In this document: positions 7,858-17,425 of the stretch, one piece after another | How positions within the stretch are numbered: position 1 is the stretch's first letter | How the letters are laid out: the number at the start of each line of letters is the position of its first letter | Source of the DNA: Desulfobacterales bacterium | Lineage (GTDB): Bacteria > Desulfobacterota > Desulfobacteria > Desulfobacterales > CAFBRK01 | DNA length: 64,000 nucleotides | Assembly: GCA_021737185.1 (NCBI GenBank) | Contig: JAIPEL010000005.1 | Location: 1-64,000, forward strand | Reading direction: 5' to 3' | Notes under the pieces: model-generated | The model's database searches: none | What the model saw: only the letters and a program-made list of their open reading frames with translations | What the model was told of the DNA's origin: nothing | Position numbers and translations under genes: made by a program

Positions 7858-8496
7858 TCACCGCTGTTTCAGTTCTTCGGAGAGAACGGAGAAAACTGCC
7901 GCCCTCACCCGTGCCTCGTCTTGGGCGGCGTCGATCAACCGATAGCGGTCCGGCTCCCGGCGGGCCAATTCCAGATAGCCGTTGCGGACCCGCTCGTGAA
8001 AATCCCGGTCTTCGGATTCGAACCGGCTCTCTGCGGCGGGCCGTCCCCCTTGATTCAGCGCCCGCCAGGCCCGGGCAAGCCCCTTGTGGGCGGGCAAGTC
8101 GAAAAGGAGCGTCAGGTCCGGCTTCAAATCATCGAGCAGGAGACGGTGCAGCGATTCGACCAGATCGCCCCCCAGGCCCCTGGCCATTCCCTGGTAAACG
8201 ATGGTGGCATCCACAAACCGATCGCACAGAACGGTCTTTCCTGCCAAAAGCGCCGGCAAAACGACCTGTTCCACATGCTGTACCCGGTCGGCAAAGTAAA
8301 GGAGCAGCTCGGCCCGCGGCGCAAGCCCGGTATTTTCCGGATCGAGCAGGATCGAACGAATTTTCCGGCCCGTCGGGGTCCCGCCCGGTTCTCTGGTGGC
8401 CACGCAGGGTCTTCCGGAGCCCTCCAGAAAATCACGGATGTGCGGAAGCTGGGTGGTCTTTCCGGAGCCCTCGATCCCCTCCAGGGTGATGAACAT
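7858..8496 (-). CDS. tmk: Thymidylate kinase
   Basis: Phosphorylates dTMP to dTDP for DNA synthesis. The P-loop EGIEGSGKTTQ is at residues 6-16, the DRF motif (LCDRFVDATIVYQG) binds dTMP, and the TREPGGTPTGRKIR segment is typical. At 212 residues it has the normal family length. I start at MFITLEGIEG because the upstream frame overlaps the 3' end of the exoribonuclease gene and a Tmk begins this way; the ATG lies three bases after that gene's stop. It forms an apparent operon with the exoribonuclease and the GlmS-like gene. Confidence 0.96.
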   Translation of the reverse strand: MFITLEGIEGSGKTTQLPHIRDFLEGSGRPCVATREPGGTPTGRKIRSILLDPENTGLAPRAELLLYFADRVQHVEQVVLPALLAGKTVLCDRFVDATIVYQGMARGLGGDLVESLHRLLLDDLKPDLTLLFDLPAHKGLARAWRALNQGGRPAAESRFESEDRDFHERVRNGYLELARREPDRYRLIDAAQDEARVRAAVFSVLSEELKQR

Positions 8497-8498
8497 CG

Positions 8499-9449
8499 CT
8501 ATTCTCCGCGCGGACTCCGGTAAAAATGCCGTCCCAGAATCCGGTGATACGGAGACCATGCCTCCTCCGGGGACTGGGCGTCGAGGAACTCCCGGATGCC
8601 GTTGATCTTTGAATCGATTTCGTCGATGTAGTGAAGGAGAACCGCCTCCATGGTCTTTGGCGGCTCCGGAGATCCGAACTCCAGGGCGCCGTGGTGGCTT
8701 ACGACCATGTGCTGGATCAAACGGCGCTCTTCTTCCGGAAAATCAGAAAGACCGCGGATCTTTTCCTCGATCATCTCCAGACCGATGGCTATGTGTCCCA
8801 GCAGACGTCCCTCGTCGGAATAGTCGATGGCATACCGGTAGTCGAACTCCCGCACCTTGCCGATGTCGTGCAAGACCACGCCGGCAATCAGCCGGTCCCG
8901 ATCGATTCCGCTGTAATGCCGGGCGATCTTGTCCGCCAGGACGGCCATCGACAGGCAATGCTCCAGCAGGCCCCCGATGTAGGCGTGGTGCATCATTTTG
9001 GCTGCCGGCGCCTGCTTCAAGCTCGCCACGAACTGGTCGTCGGTCCAAAACGCCTCCAGCAGCCGGCGCAGCGGATCGGATTGAACGGACTGGCAGATCC
9101 GCGTCAGCCTGTCGAACATCTGCTCCACGTCCTGGGCGGTGGTCGGGAGAAAATCGGCCGCGGCCACCGTCGCAGGGTCGCTGACCTGCATCTCCCGAAT
9201 GACCACCTGGGGTTCTCCGCGGTACTCGCCTACGCTGCCCACGACCCGGACAAAATCACCTGCCGCGGCCGCTGCCATGGCCGCCACGTTGTCCCACGCC
9301 ACACCCCGGATCGCACCGGTCCGGTCCGAGAGTCTGGCCGTCAGGTAGTCGGCGCCGTCTTTTTTCTGGGAAAGACGCCTTTCCGCCAACACGAAGACGT
9401 CTTCGACCCGATCTCCCGGATTCAGGGAAGTGACAAACTGTTTCTTCAA
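8499..9449 (-). CDS. YhaM-like 3'-5' exoribonuclease (OB-fold plus HD domain)
   Basis: Residues 1-100 form an OB-fold nucleic-acid-binding domain (GDRVEDVFVLAERRLSQKKDGADYL, TGAIRGVAWDN). Residues about 150-290 are an HD hydrolase: HHAYIGGLLEHCLSM, VLHDIGKVREFDY and HMVVSHHGALEFGSPEPP carry the metal-binding His/Asp set. This architecture and length match the YhaM/CBF1 family of 3'-5' exonucleases acting on RNA or single-stranded DNA. Its start overlaps the stop of the GlmS-like gene by four bases, and tmk follows within three bases, so the three are translationally linked. Confidence 0.9.
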   Translation of the reverse strand: MKKQFVTSLNPGDRVEDVFVLAERRLSQKKDGADYLTARLSDRTGAIRGVAWDNVAAMAAAAAGDFVRVVGSVGEYRGEPQVVIREMQVSDPATVAAADFLPTTAQDVEQMFDRLTRICQSVQSDPLRRLLEAFWTDDQFVASLKQAPAAKMMHHAYIGGLLEHCLSMAVLADKIARHYSGIDRDRLIAGVVLHDIGKVREFDYRYAIDYSDEGRLLGHIAIGLEMIEEKIRGLSDFPEEERRLIQHMVVSHHGALEFGSPEPPKTMEAVLLHYIDEIDSKINGIREFLDAQSPEEAWSPYHRILGRHFYRSPRGE

Positions 9450-12400
9450 TTGTCTTCTCCACCCACCGGCGGCAGGCCGCCGCCGTTGACCTTCGACACG
9501 ATGAATTCTGCGATCTTTTCAGCCGAGCGGCCGAACAGTTCTTCCATTTCCACCTGGTCGAGAAGCCGGTCATCCCAGGCGACGCTGTTTTCCTGGGCGA
9601 TATTCTTGATCCGCTCGTACTTGCCCCCCAGGGCCTTGATCCGGATCTCCAGGGAAACGTCCGCGGTAAAGCCGATGTGGAGCAGGAGCAGGTGCTCGAT
9701 CAGGTTGGGCGTCTCCGGAGAGGTGGAAATGGCCGGAATCACGACGATGCTGCGGTCGTCTTTCCGTCCCTTGCCGATGTATACGTTGCCCTCCTTGACG
9801 ATGATCCGCTTGGTCCCCTTCAGGCGGTGATCCCTTTCCACCCGGGAGGGAATCGGCTTCAGGGTGCCTCCCTTCCGGACCACTTCGATGGCGGTCTGCT
9901 CGGTGGGCTCGCCGAGCAGGTCCAGGCTGCGGACCCGGTAGAGAATCGACCCCCTGATCTCCGAGACGATGCCCTGAAGATTCTTCAACACGAGGATGTT
10001 GCGGTTGATCAACTGGGAGGGGCTGATGCCGTGCTCTTCAAGGGCGGAGAACAGGATGCCTTCCAGCTTTTCCTGGATCCGGCTCGTGCCGACGGTCACG
10101 GTCTTGGCCTGATGCTTGATGGCATCCACCGGCCGTGCCATGGCGTTGATCGCCTCCCCCAGACAGGAGAACAGCCGGTTGAGCATGTTCAACGCGGTGC
10201 CCTTGACGCCGAAATCGAGCTCGAAATCCGAAACCGGCAGTCGTCCCGACAGGTATTTGAGCAGCAGGGTCAGATCCGACGCCGCCTCGATGCCGAGAAT
10301 TCCCGGCAGCTTCCCGGAAATTTTCTGGCTTCGAAACTGCCGGTAAAAGGAGGCGATTTTTTCCCGGAACGGCCGCTCCAGGATCGACTCGTAGACATCG
10401 AGTCCCTTCTCGGCGCTGGCTTCGACGCTCTGGCGGACTTCTTCCCGGAACCGGTACAGCATCCGGGAGCCGTCGTTGATCGCCAGGGCGGCATGGTATC
10501 CCCACAAATGCCCCACAAGGGTGTTGAGGATCGGCGAGAGGTGTTCGCCCACCGCCGGCACCTGAAAGACGTCTTCTGCGTATGGGCCAAAGCGCTCCTC
10601 GCCCTCGTCGGCGATGACCACGGGTGCGGCCTTGTGGGCTTTGAATATCGCCGTATCCTTGATGATGTCTCCGATCACGCTGGGCCGGGCGCCTGCGGCG
10701 CAGACGATGATCAGCGGTTCGGAAGACAGATCGATGTGCTTTTTATCTTCTACGTAGTCCGAGGAGATGGTCTTGTAGCAGAGTTCGCTGAGCTTGATCC
10801 GGATTTCATCGGCAGCGGCCTTGTTGGGACCGCTGCCCACAGCCGCCCAATAAGTGCGCCCGGCCGCCAGCCGCTTTGCCGAGGCTTCGATCGCCGGCCC
10901 AAGGCCGAGCACGGTGCGCATGTGCACGGGAAGCGCCAGCAGCTGTTGGAGCTCTTCGCCGACGAATCCGGCCGACCGGCGGCGGCGAAGGGCGGCAATG
11001 TAAAGCCCCAGCAGGGCGCCGGCAACGATCTGTGCGTAAAAGGCCTTGGTGGATGCCACGGACATCTCCACATCCCGGCCGCTGCTGGTGTAAATCGTGC
11101 CGTCGGTCTTGAAGGTCAGGTCCGAATCGCGCCGATTGACGATGGCCAGGGTAAAGGCGCCGCGCTCCCGGACCAGATCCACCGTCCGGTTGGTGTCGGT
11201 GGTGGTTCCGGATTGGCTGATGGCAACGATCAACGCGTCGGATAGACTCCGGTGGCCGTTGTTGTCGCAGAGCCGGGAACCGCTCAGCTCCGATGCCTTC
11301 AGGGCGCTGACCTGCACCGAAGGATCGGAGAGATAATAATCCAGAATCCCGGCGCATACCGATGCCGCCACTCCTGCCGTTCCCTGCCCGATGAAATAGA
11401 TGCGTCGAATGGCTCCCTCGGCCAGGGCGTCGCGCACCTCAGGCGGCACCGCCGATCCGTCCAGGACCACCTGGGGCCGCCCCTCGCCGTCGACCTGCCA
11501 CCGGTTGAGCAGCGTCTTTTCCACCGAACGGGGAGACTCTGAAATTTCCTTGAGAAAGTAGTGGGGAAAATTCTGGCGGTCGATGTCCCGCGAGGTGATC
11601 ACCGTCTCGTGAACGTCGCCGGAGGTCAGTTCGATGGGCGTGCCGTCATAGTGCATGGCCTCGATTCCGGCAAGCTCGCCGGCTCCGGCCGAGCCGAGGA
11701 CGACGATCTGACCCTGGGTCCTTCCGTTTGGTCCCTCCACGACGCTTTCTCCGTCGAGCTTCAGGTACCGGCTGGTCTCCTCCACAAAACCGTAGACTTC
11801 CGAAGCCGGCAGAAAACAGCCGCTGCCGAGTCCGACAAAAATCGCCTGTCCGCTTCCCTTCTGGGCCAAAAACAGCTTCCCCGGCGCCAGGTCCGAATGC
11901 ATGGCTATGGCGTGGGAGCCTTCAAAATCGTTCGCCGCCCGCCGGAAGGCTTCGTAGATGCCGTCGCCTGCGGCGAGGTACCGGGCAATCTGCAGGGGGA
12001 TCAGCTTGGTATCGGTGGAAATCTCGGCCGGAATACGAACGCCCTCGTTTTCCAGTCCTTTTTTCAGCTCCATGTAGTTGTCGATGTCGCCGTTGAGGCA
12101 GACATGGATGATCGCGCCGGATTCGGACCCGTCTCCTTCGGCCAGATTGTCCATCGGATGGCAGTTGGCCTCCGTGATGGCCCCCACCGAGGCCCAGCGC
12201 GTGTGGGACAAAATGGAGCAGTCCATCCTGGGAAACGGCGCCAACAGCTGCAGGATCCGGTCATTTCGAATCTGTTCCCGCAAAAACCGGGTGTTGTCTC
12301 CCAGGCTGCCGATTTCCGCCGCGATCTTGTACGTCAATCCCACAGAAAAGATCGGCCGGCCGTTTTCGTCTTTTCCCTCCCGGATATGGATGCTCCGATT

Positions 12401-13291
12401 GGACAGCACCGCGCGAACCAGGCGGTCGCTGACCTCGTTTGCAAGCTTTTGCCGGTCGAGGGTTTCCATGAACCGGTAATAGTCTTCAGGGGCGAGGGTC
12501 ACCAGGATAGAGATTCCGGCCGAATCCCGCCCCCGGACCTCCAGCCGCTCGATGCTGTTCAAGACGGCATTGATCCGGCGAAAGAACCGTACGAGTTCCC
12601 GATCCGGCTCCTTGCCAAGTTCAGGCCGGAGCCAATGAAGCTTTTCCACATTGCCGAGAAGTTCCGTGGAAAAGATCCACGCCACGTCCCGAAGCATTTC
12701 GATCCGCTCATCCATGACGTCGATGGCCGCCTTTCCCAGGCGGCCGGCACGCGCGGCCATCTGCCGCTGCTCGGCCTCGATCACATCGGCGATCTGCCGG
12801 CCAAGGGCCGATAACCGGTTCTGCCGCACCGGATCGGTCAAGATATCGAAAAAGGGACCGTCGGCTTTCAACCCTCTTGCCGCAGTAACAAGGGAGGCGA
12901 CAAATTCTTTTCCACAAAGGTATCGATCGGTAAAATCCGCTTCGCTTCGGCACGATTCGGCGCCTTCTTCGCCCATGCGGCGGATCATCTCCTCGATGGG
13001 TGCAAGGTCTGCAGCCGGGCCCTTAGCAGCCGCTTTGACCGCCACCATTCCAGCCAGGCCGCAGCAAAGACAGGTCTGCCGAAGCGGGAAAAAAACGACG
13101 GCCCCCTCGGGGACCGCGGACAGGGGCCTGGCAAAAAACACCGGCGCTGCCCCCGTCTTGACAATCCTCATCATGATTCCGGCGAAAACAGCCGGTGGTC
13201 TGCCCCCCCAGAGTCGGCGCACCATCCCGCCTTTAGTCGTCAATCGATTGGATACCATCTCAGCCATCACCTTGGGTCCCGACCCCGGCAT
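9446..13291 (-). CDS. Giant GlmS-like protein: class II glutaminase, tandem SIS domains and an extra C-terminal region
   Basis: The order resembles glucosamine-6-phosphate synthase, but at 1281 residues it is twice as long. A glutaminase begins at C77-G78 (LCCGLAG), continues with RGRDSAG (254-260), SHTRWASVG (362-370) and NGDIDNY (400), and ends near FLKEISESPRSVEKTL (579-595). SIS1 spans about 625-775 (IGQGTAGVAAS, ISQSGTTTDT) and SIS2 about 795-960. About 170 residues are inserted between C77 and RGRDSAG, and about 300 residues follow SIS2 with no recognised fold. The catalytic Cys must be N-terminal, so either 76 residues are removed or the start lies downstream (M23, M41). Whether it makes glucosamine-6-phosphate is uncertain. 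Confidence 0.82.
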   Translation of the reverse strand: MPGSGPKVMAEMVSNRLTTKGGMVRRLWGGRPPAVFAGIMMRIVKTGAAPVFFARPLSAVPEGAVVFFPLRQTCLCCGLAGMVAVKAAAKGPAADLAPIEEMIRRMGEEGAESCRSEADFTDRYLCGKEFVASLVTAARGLKADGPFFDILTDPVRQNRLSALGRQIADVIEAEQRQMAARAGRLGKAAIDVMDERIEMLRDVAWIFSTELLGNVEKLHWLRPELGKEPDRELVRFFRRINAVLNSIERLEVRGRDSAGISILVTLAPEDYYRFMETLDRQKLANEVSDRLVRAVLSNRSIHIREGKDENGRPIFSVGLTYKIAAEIGSLGDNTRFLREQIRNDRILQLLAPFPRMDCSILSHTRWASVGAITEANCHPMDNLAEGDGSESGAIIHVCLNGDIDNYMELKKGLENEGVRIPAEISTDTKLIPLQIARYLAAGDGIYEAFRRAANDFEGSHAIAMHSDLAPGKLFLAQKGSGQAIFVGLGSGCFLPASEVYGFVEETSRYLKLDGESVVEGPNGRTQGQIVVLGSAGAGELAGIEAMHYDGTPIELTSGDVHETVITSRDIDRQNFPHYFLKEISESPRSVEKTLLNRWQVDGEGRPQVVLDGSAVPPEVRDALAEGAIRRIYFIGQGTAGVAASVCAGILDYYLSDPSVQVSALKASELSGSRLCDNNGHRSLSDALIVAISQSGTTTDTNRTVDLVRERGAFTLAIVNRRDSDLTFKTDGTIYTSSGRDVEMSVASTKAFYAQIVAGALLGLYIAALRRRRSAGFVGEELQQLLALPVHMRTVLGLGPAIEASAKRLAAGRTYWAAVGSGPNKAAADEIRIKLSELCYKTISSDYVEDKKHIDLSSEPLIIVCAAGARPSVIGDIIKDTAIFKAHKAAPVVIADEGEERFGPYAEDVFQVPAVGEHLSPILNTLVGHLWGYHAALAINDGSRMLYRFREEVRQSVEASAEKGLDVYESILERPFREKIASFYRQFRSQKISGKLPGILGIEAASDLTLLLKYLSGRLPVSDFELDFGVKGTALNMLNRLFSCLGEAINAMARPVDAIKHQAKTVTVGTSRIQEKLEGILFSALEEHGISPSQLINRNILVLKNLQGIVSEIRGSILYRVRSLDLLGEPTEQTAIEVVRKGGTLKPIPSRVERDHRLKGTKRIIVKEGNVYIGKGRKDDRSIVVIPAISTSPETPNLIEHLLLLHIGFTADVSLEIRIKALGGKYERIKNIAQENSVAWDDRLLDQVEMEELFGRSAEKIAEFIVSKVNGGGLPPVGGEDN

Positions 13292-13339
13292 CGCCGGGGA
13301 TGGATTCGATCATGTTTCGCGCAATGCGAACCACTCAGT

Positions 13340-14597
<1,258 letters not shown>

Positions 14598-14600
<3 letters not shown>

Positions 14601-15794
14601 CCCTACCAACTCCCTCAACACCCTCTCCATGGCCTCGCACCGCCGATCCAGGTCTTCCTCGGTCCATCCCAGTTTGATCTGCATCGAAATCGTTCTGGCC
14701 ATGACCGAATCGGATTGCGGCAGATCGACGGCGCTGTAGTCCGGACAGTGGTCGAATTCAGCCGCCGGAAGCCGGGCGGCGCACTGCAGCCTCTTCAGAT
14801 GCTCCCACTGGCGCAGGTAGTGCCAGTTGTTGTCGTACCAGTAAAAGCACCCGTCCACCCCGGCGTCATTGAACGCCGCCGCAGTCTTGCGGGCAGAGTC
14901 TTCGTCCGGGAGCAAAAAAGAGAGAAAGGTGGCCGAATCTCCGCTTTCGTCGGGAATCCGACGAAACCGAATTCCGGAAAATCGCGCCAGGGCCTCTTTG
15001 AGCCGGTCCCGGTGGCGCCGCTGGATCTCCAGGATCCGGTCGAGCTTCCGCAGCTGGGCCAGTCCGACTGCCGCATTGAGTTCGCTGATCCGAAAATTGG
15101 TTCCGAGAATCGGATGTCTCTCCTTGCCCCGGTCGTTTCCGATGTGGTCGTGGCCGTGGTCTGCGAAGCTGTCTGCGGCCCGATACAGCGCCGCATCGTC
15201 GGTCACCACGGCGCCGCCCTCCCCGCAGGTCACGGTCTTGACCGGATCAAAAGAAAAACAGCCCATGTGTCCGAAGGTCCCTGCCGCCTTTCCCCGGTAG
15301 GCGGCCCCTAACGACTGGCAGGCGTCTTCGATCAGGACCAGCTTCCGGCTCCGGCAGATTTCAACAATCGCATCGATGCGCGCCATGGCGCCGCACATAT
15401 GCACCGGGATCACCGCGCGGGTCCGTTCCGAAAACTTGTCTTCGATTCGATCCGGATCGAGGCAAAGCGTTTCGTCGATTTCTGCAAAAACGGGTACGGC
15501 GCCCGCGGTAAGCACCGATTCGACCGTTGCCACGAAGGTAAACGGCGGAACGATGACTTCGTCTCCGGCGCCGATGCCGCAGGCCGCCAGGGCGATGCTG
15601 AGCGCGGCGGTGCCGCTGGAGCAAAGATGGCAGTAGCCGGCGCCCAGCCGTTCGGTGAGCTCCTCTTCGAAAGACCGCGCCTTCCAGCGGCCTTTCCGGG
15701 CGCCCTCAAAGCCGTATCGAAACAAAACGCCGGTTTCGATCACGTCCATGACTTCCTTTCTCTCCTCGTCGCCGAATATCTCAAACCCCGGCAT
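14598..15794 (-). CDS. kdnA: 8-amino-3,8-dideoxy-manno-octulosonate transaminase
   Basis: A DegT/DnrJ/EryC1-fold PLP aminotransferase that installs the C8 amino group on Kdo for LPS. It begins MPGFEIFGDEER and carries CSSGTAAL, VPPFTFVAT, EDACQSLGA and the PLP lysine K186 in SFDPVKTVTCGEGG. The FADHGHDHIGNDRGKERHPI and DGCFYWYDNNWHYL segments match what I recall of Shewanella KdnA, so this is more specific than a general DegT call. Length 398 is normal. It lies upstream of kdnB with the palindromic repeat between them, so they probably share a pathway and perhaps a transcript. Confidence 0.92.
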
Positions 15795-15965
15795 GAATAC
15801 GCTCCTTTTCTTTGTGCCCCCGAGAAAAGTAAAGATCCGGGCCCAGAGGACCCGGCTTTGGGTTAAGCCCGGAGAGCATATAAACTTAAATCCGAAATTC
15901 GAATATCGAAATCCGAAACAAATTCAAAATCCGAATTTTCAAATGATCAAATTGCGCCAGCAATT
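15795..15965. repeat. Intergenic region with an ATTCGAAATCCGAA-type repeat
   Basis: At about 15887-15945 near-repeats of TCCGAAATTCGAATATCGAA and AATCCGAAACAAATTC run in tandem. This AT-rich degenerate repeat ends where the penicillin-binding protein gene ends. No gene is seen here. Confidence 0.6.
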
Positions 15966-17399
15966 TTATCCCGGAACGTTGCGCCGGTCCGAAGGCCGAC
16001 GGGCGAATGCATCCTGGAAGTACTGCCGGATGGCCTGACGGGCATAGTCTGCGGCCCGGACGCCGATGTACTCCTCGTGGGCCACGACCGCGGACAGCGC
16101 AAACTGCGCATCTCCATCTTTTTCCCTGGCAAATCCCACGAACCAGTCGTATCGGGCGTCGTTGTTCCGGCTGTTGATCGAGCCGGTCTTTGCACCGATG
16201 TTCAGCTTGGACAGGACCCAATCCCGGTCGGCATCGCGGAAAGTCTGGCGCAATGTTCCGTCGTCGACCGTTGCCTGCATCAGATCCGCAAGCTGCCGAC
16301 AGGCCGCCGGTGAAATCACCTCCTGGATTTTTTCGGGCCGGGTGCGGTAGACGATCCGTCCCGTCGGATCGGTGACCCGATCCACGATGCTCGGCTCGAC
16401 CAGTTTTCCGCCGTTGAGCACCACCGAGGCAATCAATGCGCCATGGAGCGGAGAGATCCTGGTATCCCGGTTGAATCCGCTGGCCAGCTCCGCCCAGTAG
16501 TACGGTTCGTCGGTGATTTGAAACGTGCTGGCGGGAAGCGAGACATCGAATTCGATCTGCCGGTTGAAGCCGAACGCCTCGGCATATTTGGCCAAAAGTT
16601 CCCGGCCGAGCCGATGGGTCCCGATTTTGCCGAAGACCGGGTTGATCGACTGGGCAAAAGATTTTCGGAAGGTCGTCCGGTTCGTGTAGCGGTTCTGCAC
16701 GGTTCCAAGCTGGGATTTGTAAAGGGTGTGCTTCCGGCCGTTGTAGATCAGCTGGGAATCGGGCAGCAGCCCGAGCTCCTGAATGGCGGCTGCGGCAGTG
16801 ACGATCTTGAACACGCTGGCCGCGGGAAACCGCTTCTCGATACACGGGTTGCTGCTGCCTCCGGTCTTGTCGTATCCGACCATGGCCAAAATCCGGCCGG
16901 TGCCGGGTTCCATGGCCACGATGCCGATGTATCGGGAATTTCGCTTGTCGAGTCGATCCATCAGCATCTGCTGCAAGGGCAGTTGAATACTGGTCTGTAC
17001 AAGATGGGGCCGCCGGTCGAGGGTGATTTCGAATCCCGATTCTTCGAGATTGACCAGATCCGCCGCCGATATCGCCGTTTGAAGGTCTGTCTTTTCCAGC
17101 AGACGGGCGTCCGGCTCGGTAAAAGAGTCTGTTTTTTCGGGGGCCGCGGTCATGCGGTCGGACAGGAGCCAGAACCCGGCCCCCAAGGCAAGTACCGCCG
17201 CTGCAATCATCACTCCCCTGGCCATTCGCAACTTGATCCTCTGCCGGAGCCGATGCTGCTTGAGCCGGTTCTGGTACTGCCTCCACCCGGCCTGGCAGGT
17301 GCCGAGGGTTCGATCGATTCTGTTTCGCATCCGTGGGGGCGCTTTCGTCTGCTTTCCGGAAAAAGCGTTTCTGTCTGACTTCGGCCGCTGCCGGCGCAC
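15966..17399 (-). CDS. Penicillin-binding protein, transpeptidase domain
   Basis: A membrane-anchored peptidoglycan DD-transpeptidase. A positively charged 60-residue cytoplasmic tail leads into one membrane segment (about 61-80). The catalytic motifs are all there: S195-VFK in PAASVFK, S251-IN and K404-TGS. There is no glycosyltransferase domain and no large dimerisation domain, so at 477 residues it is shorter than FtsI or MrdA and closer to PbpA/PbpB-like proteins of other phyla. The start may be further in, since several Met precede the membrane segment. It lies 26 bases after metG on the same strand, which suggests co-transcription. Confidence 0.9.
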   Translation of the reverse strand: MRRQRPKSDRNAFSGKQTKAPPRMRNRIDRTLGTCQAGWRQYQNRLKQHRLRQRIKLRMARGVMIAAAVLALGAGFWLLSDRMTAAPEKTDSFTEPDARLLEKTDLQTAISAADLVNLEESGFEITLDRRPHLVQTSIQLPLQQMLMDRLDKRNSRYIGIVAMEPGTGRILAMVGYDKTGGSSNPCIEKRFPAASVFKIVTAAAAIQELGLLPDSQLIYNGRKHTLYKSQLGTVQNRYTNRTTFRKSFAQSINPVFGKIGTHRLGRELLAKYAEAFGFNRQIEFDVSLPASTFQITDEPYYWAELASGFNRDTRISPLHGALIASVVLNGGKLVEPSIVDRVTDPTGRIVYRTRPEKIQEVISPAACRQLADLMQATVDDGTLRQTFRDADRDWVLSKLNIGAKTGSINSRNNDARYDWFVGFAREKDGDAQFALSAVVAHEEYIGVRAADYARQAIRQYFQDAFARRPSDRRNVPG

Positions 17400-17425
17400 G
17401 TATTTTGCGGACCGGGTCCGGCCGG

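Noticed and set aside
15886-17286. 466-codon minus-strand frame over the penicillin-binding protein gene
   Set aside because: It is a shifted frame with low-complexity Arg/Pro/Gly content; the true frame carries SxxK, SxN and KTG.
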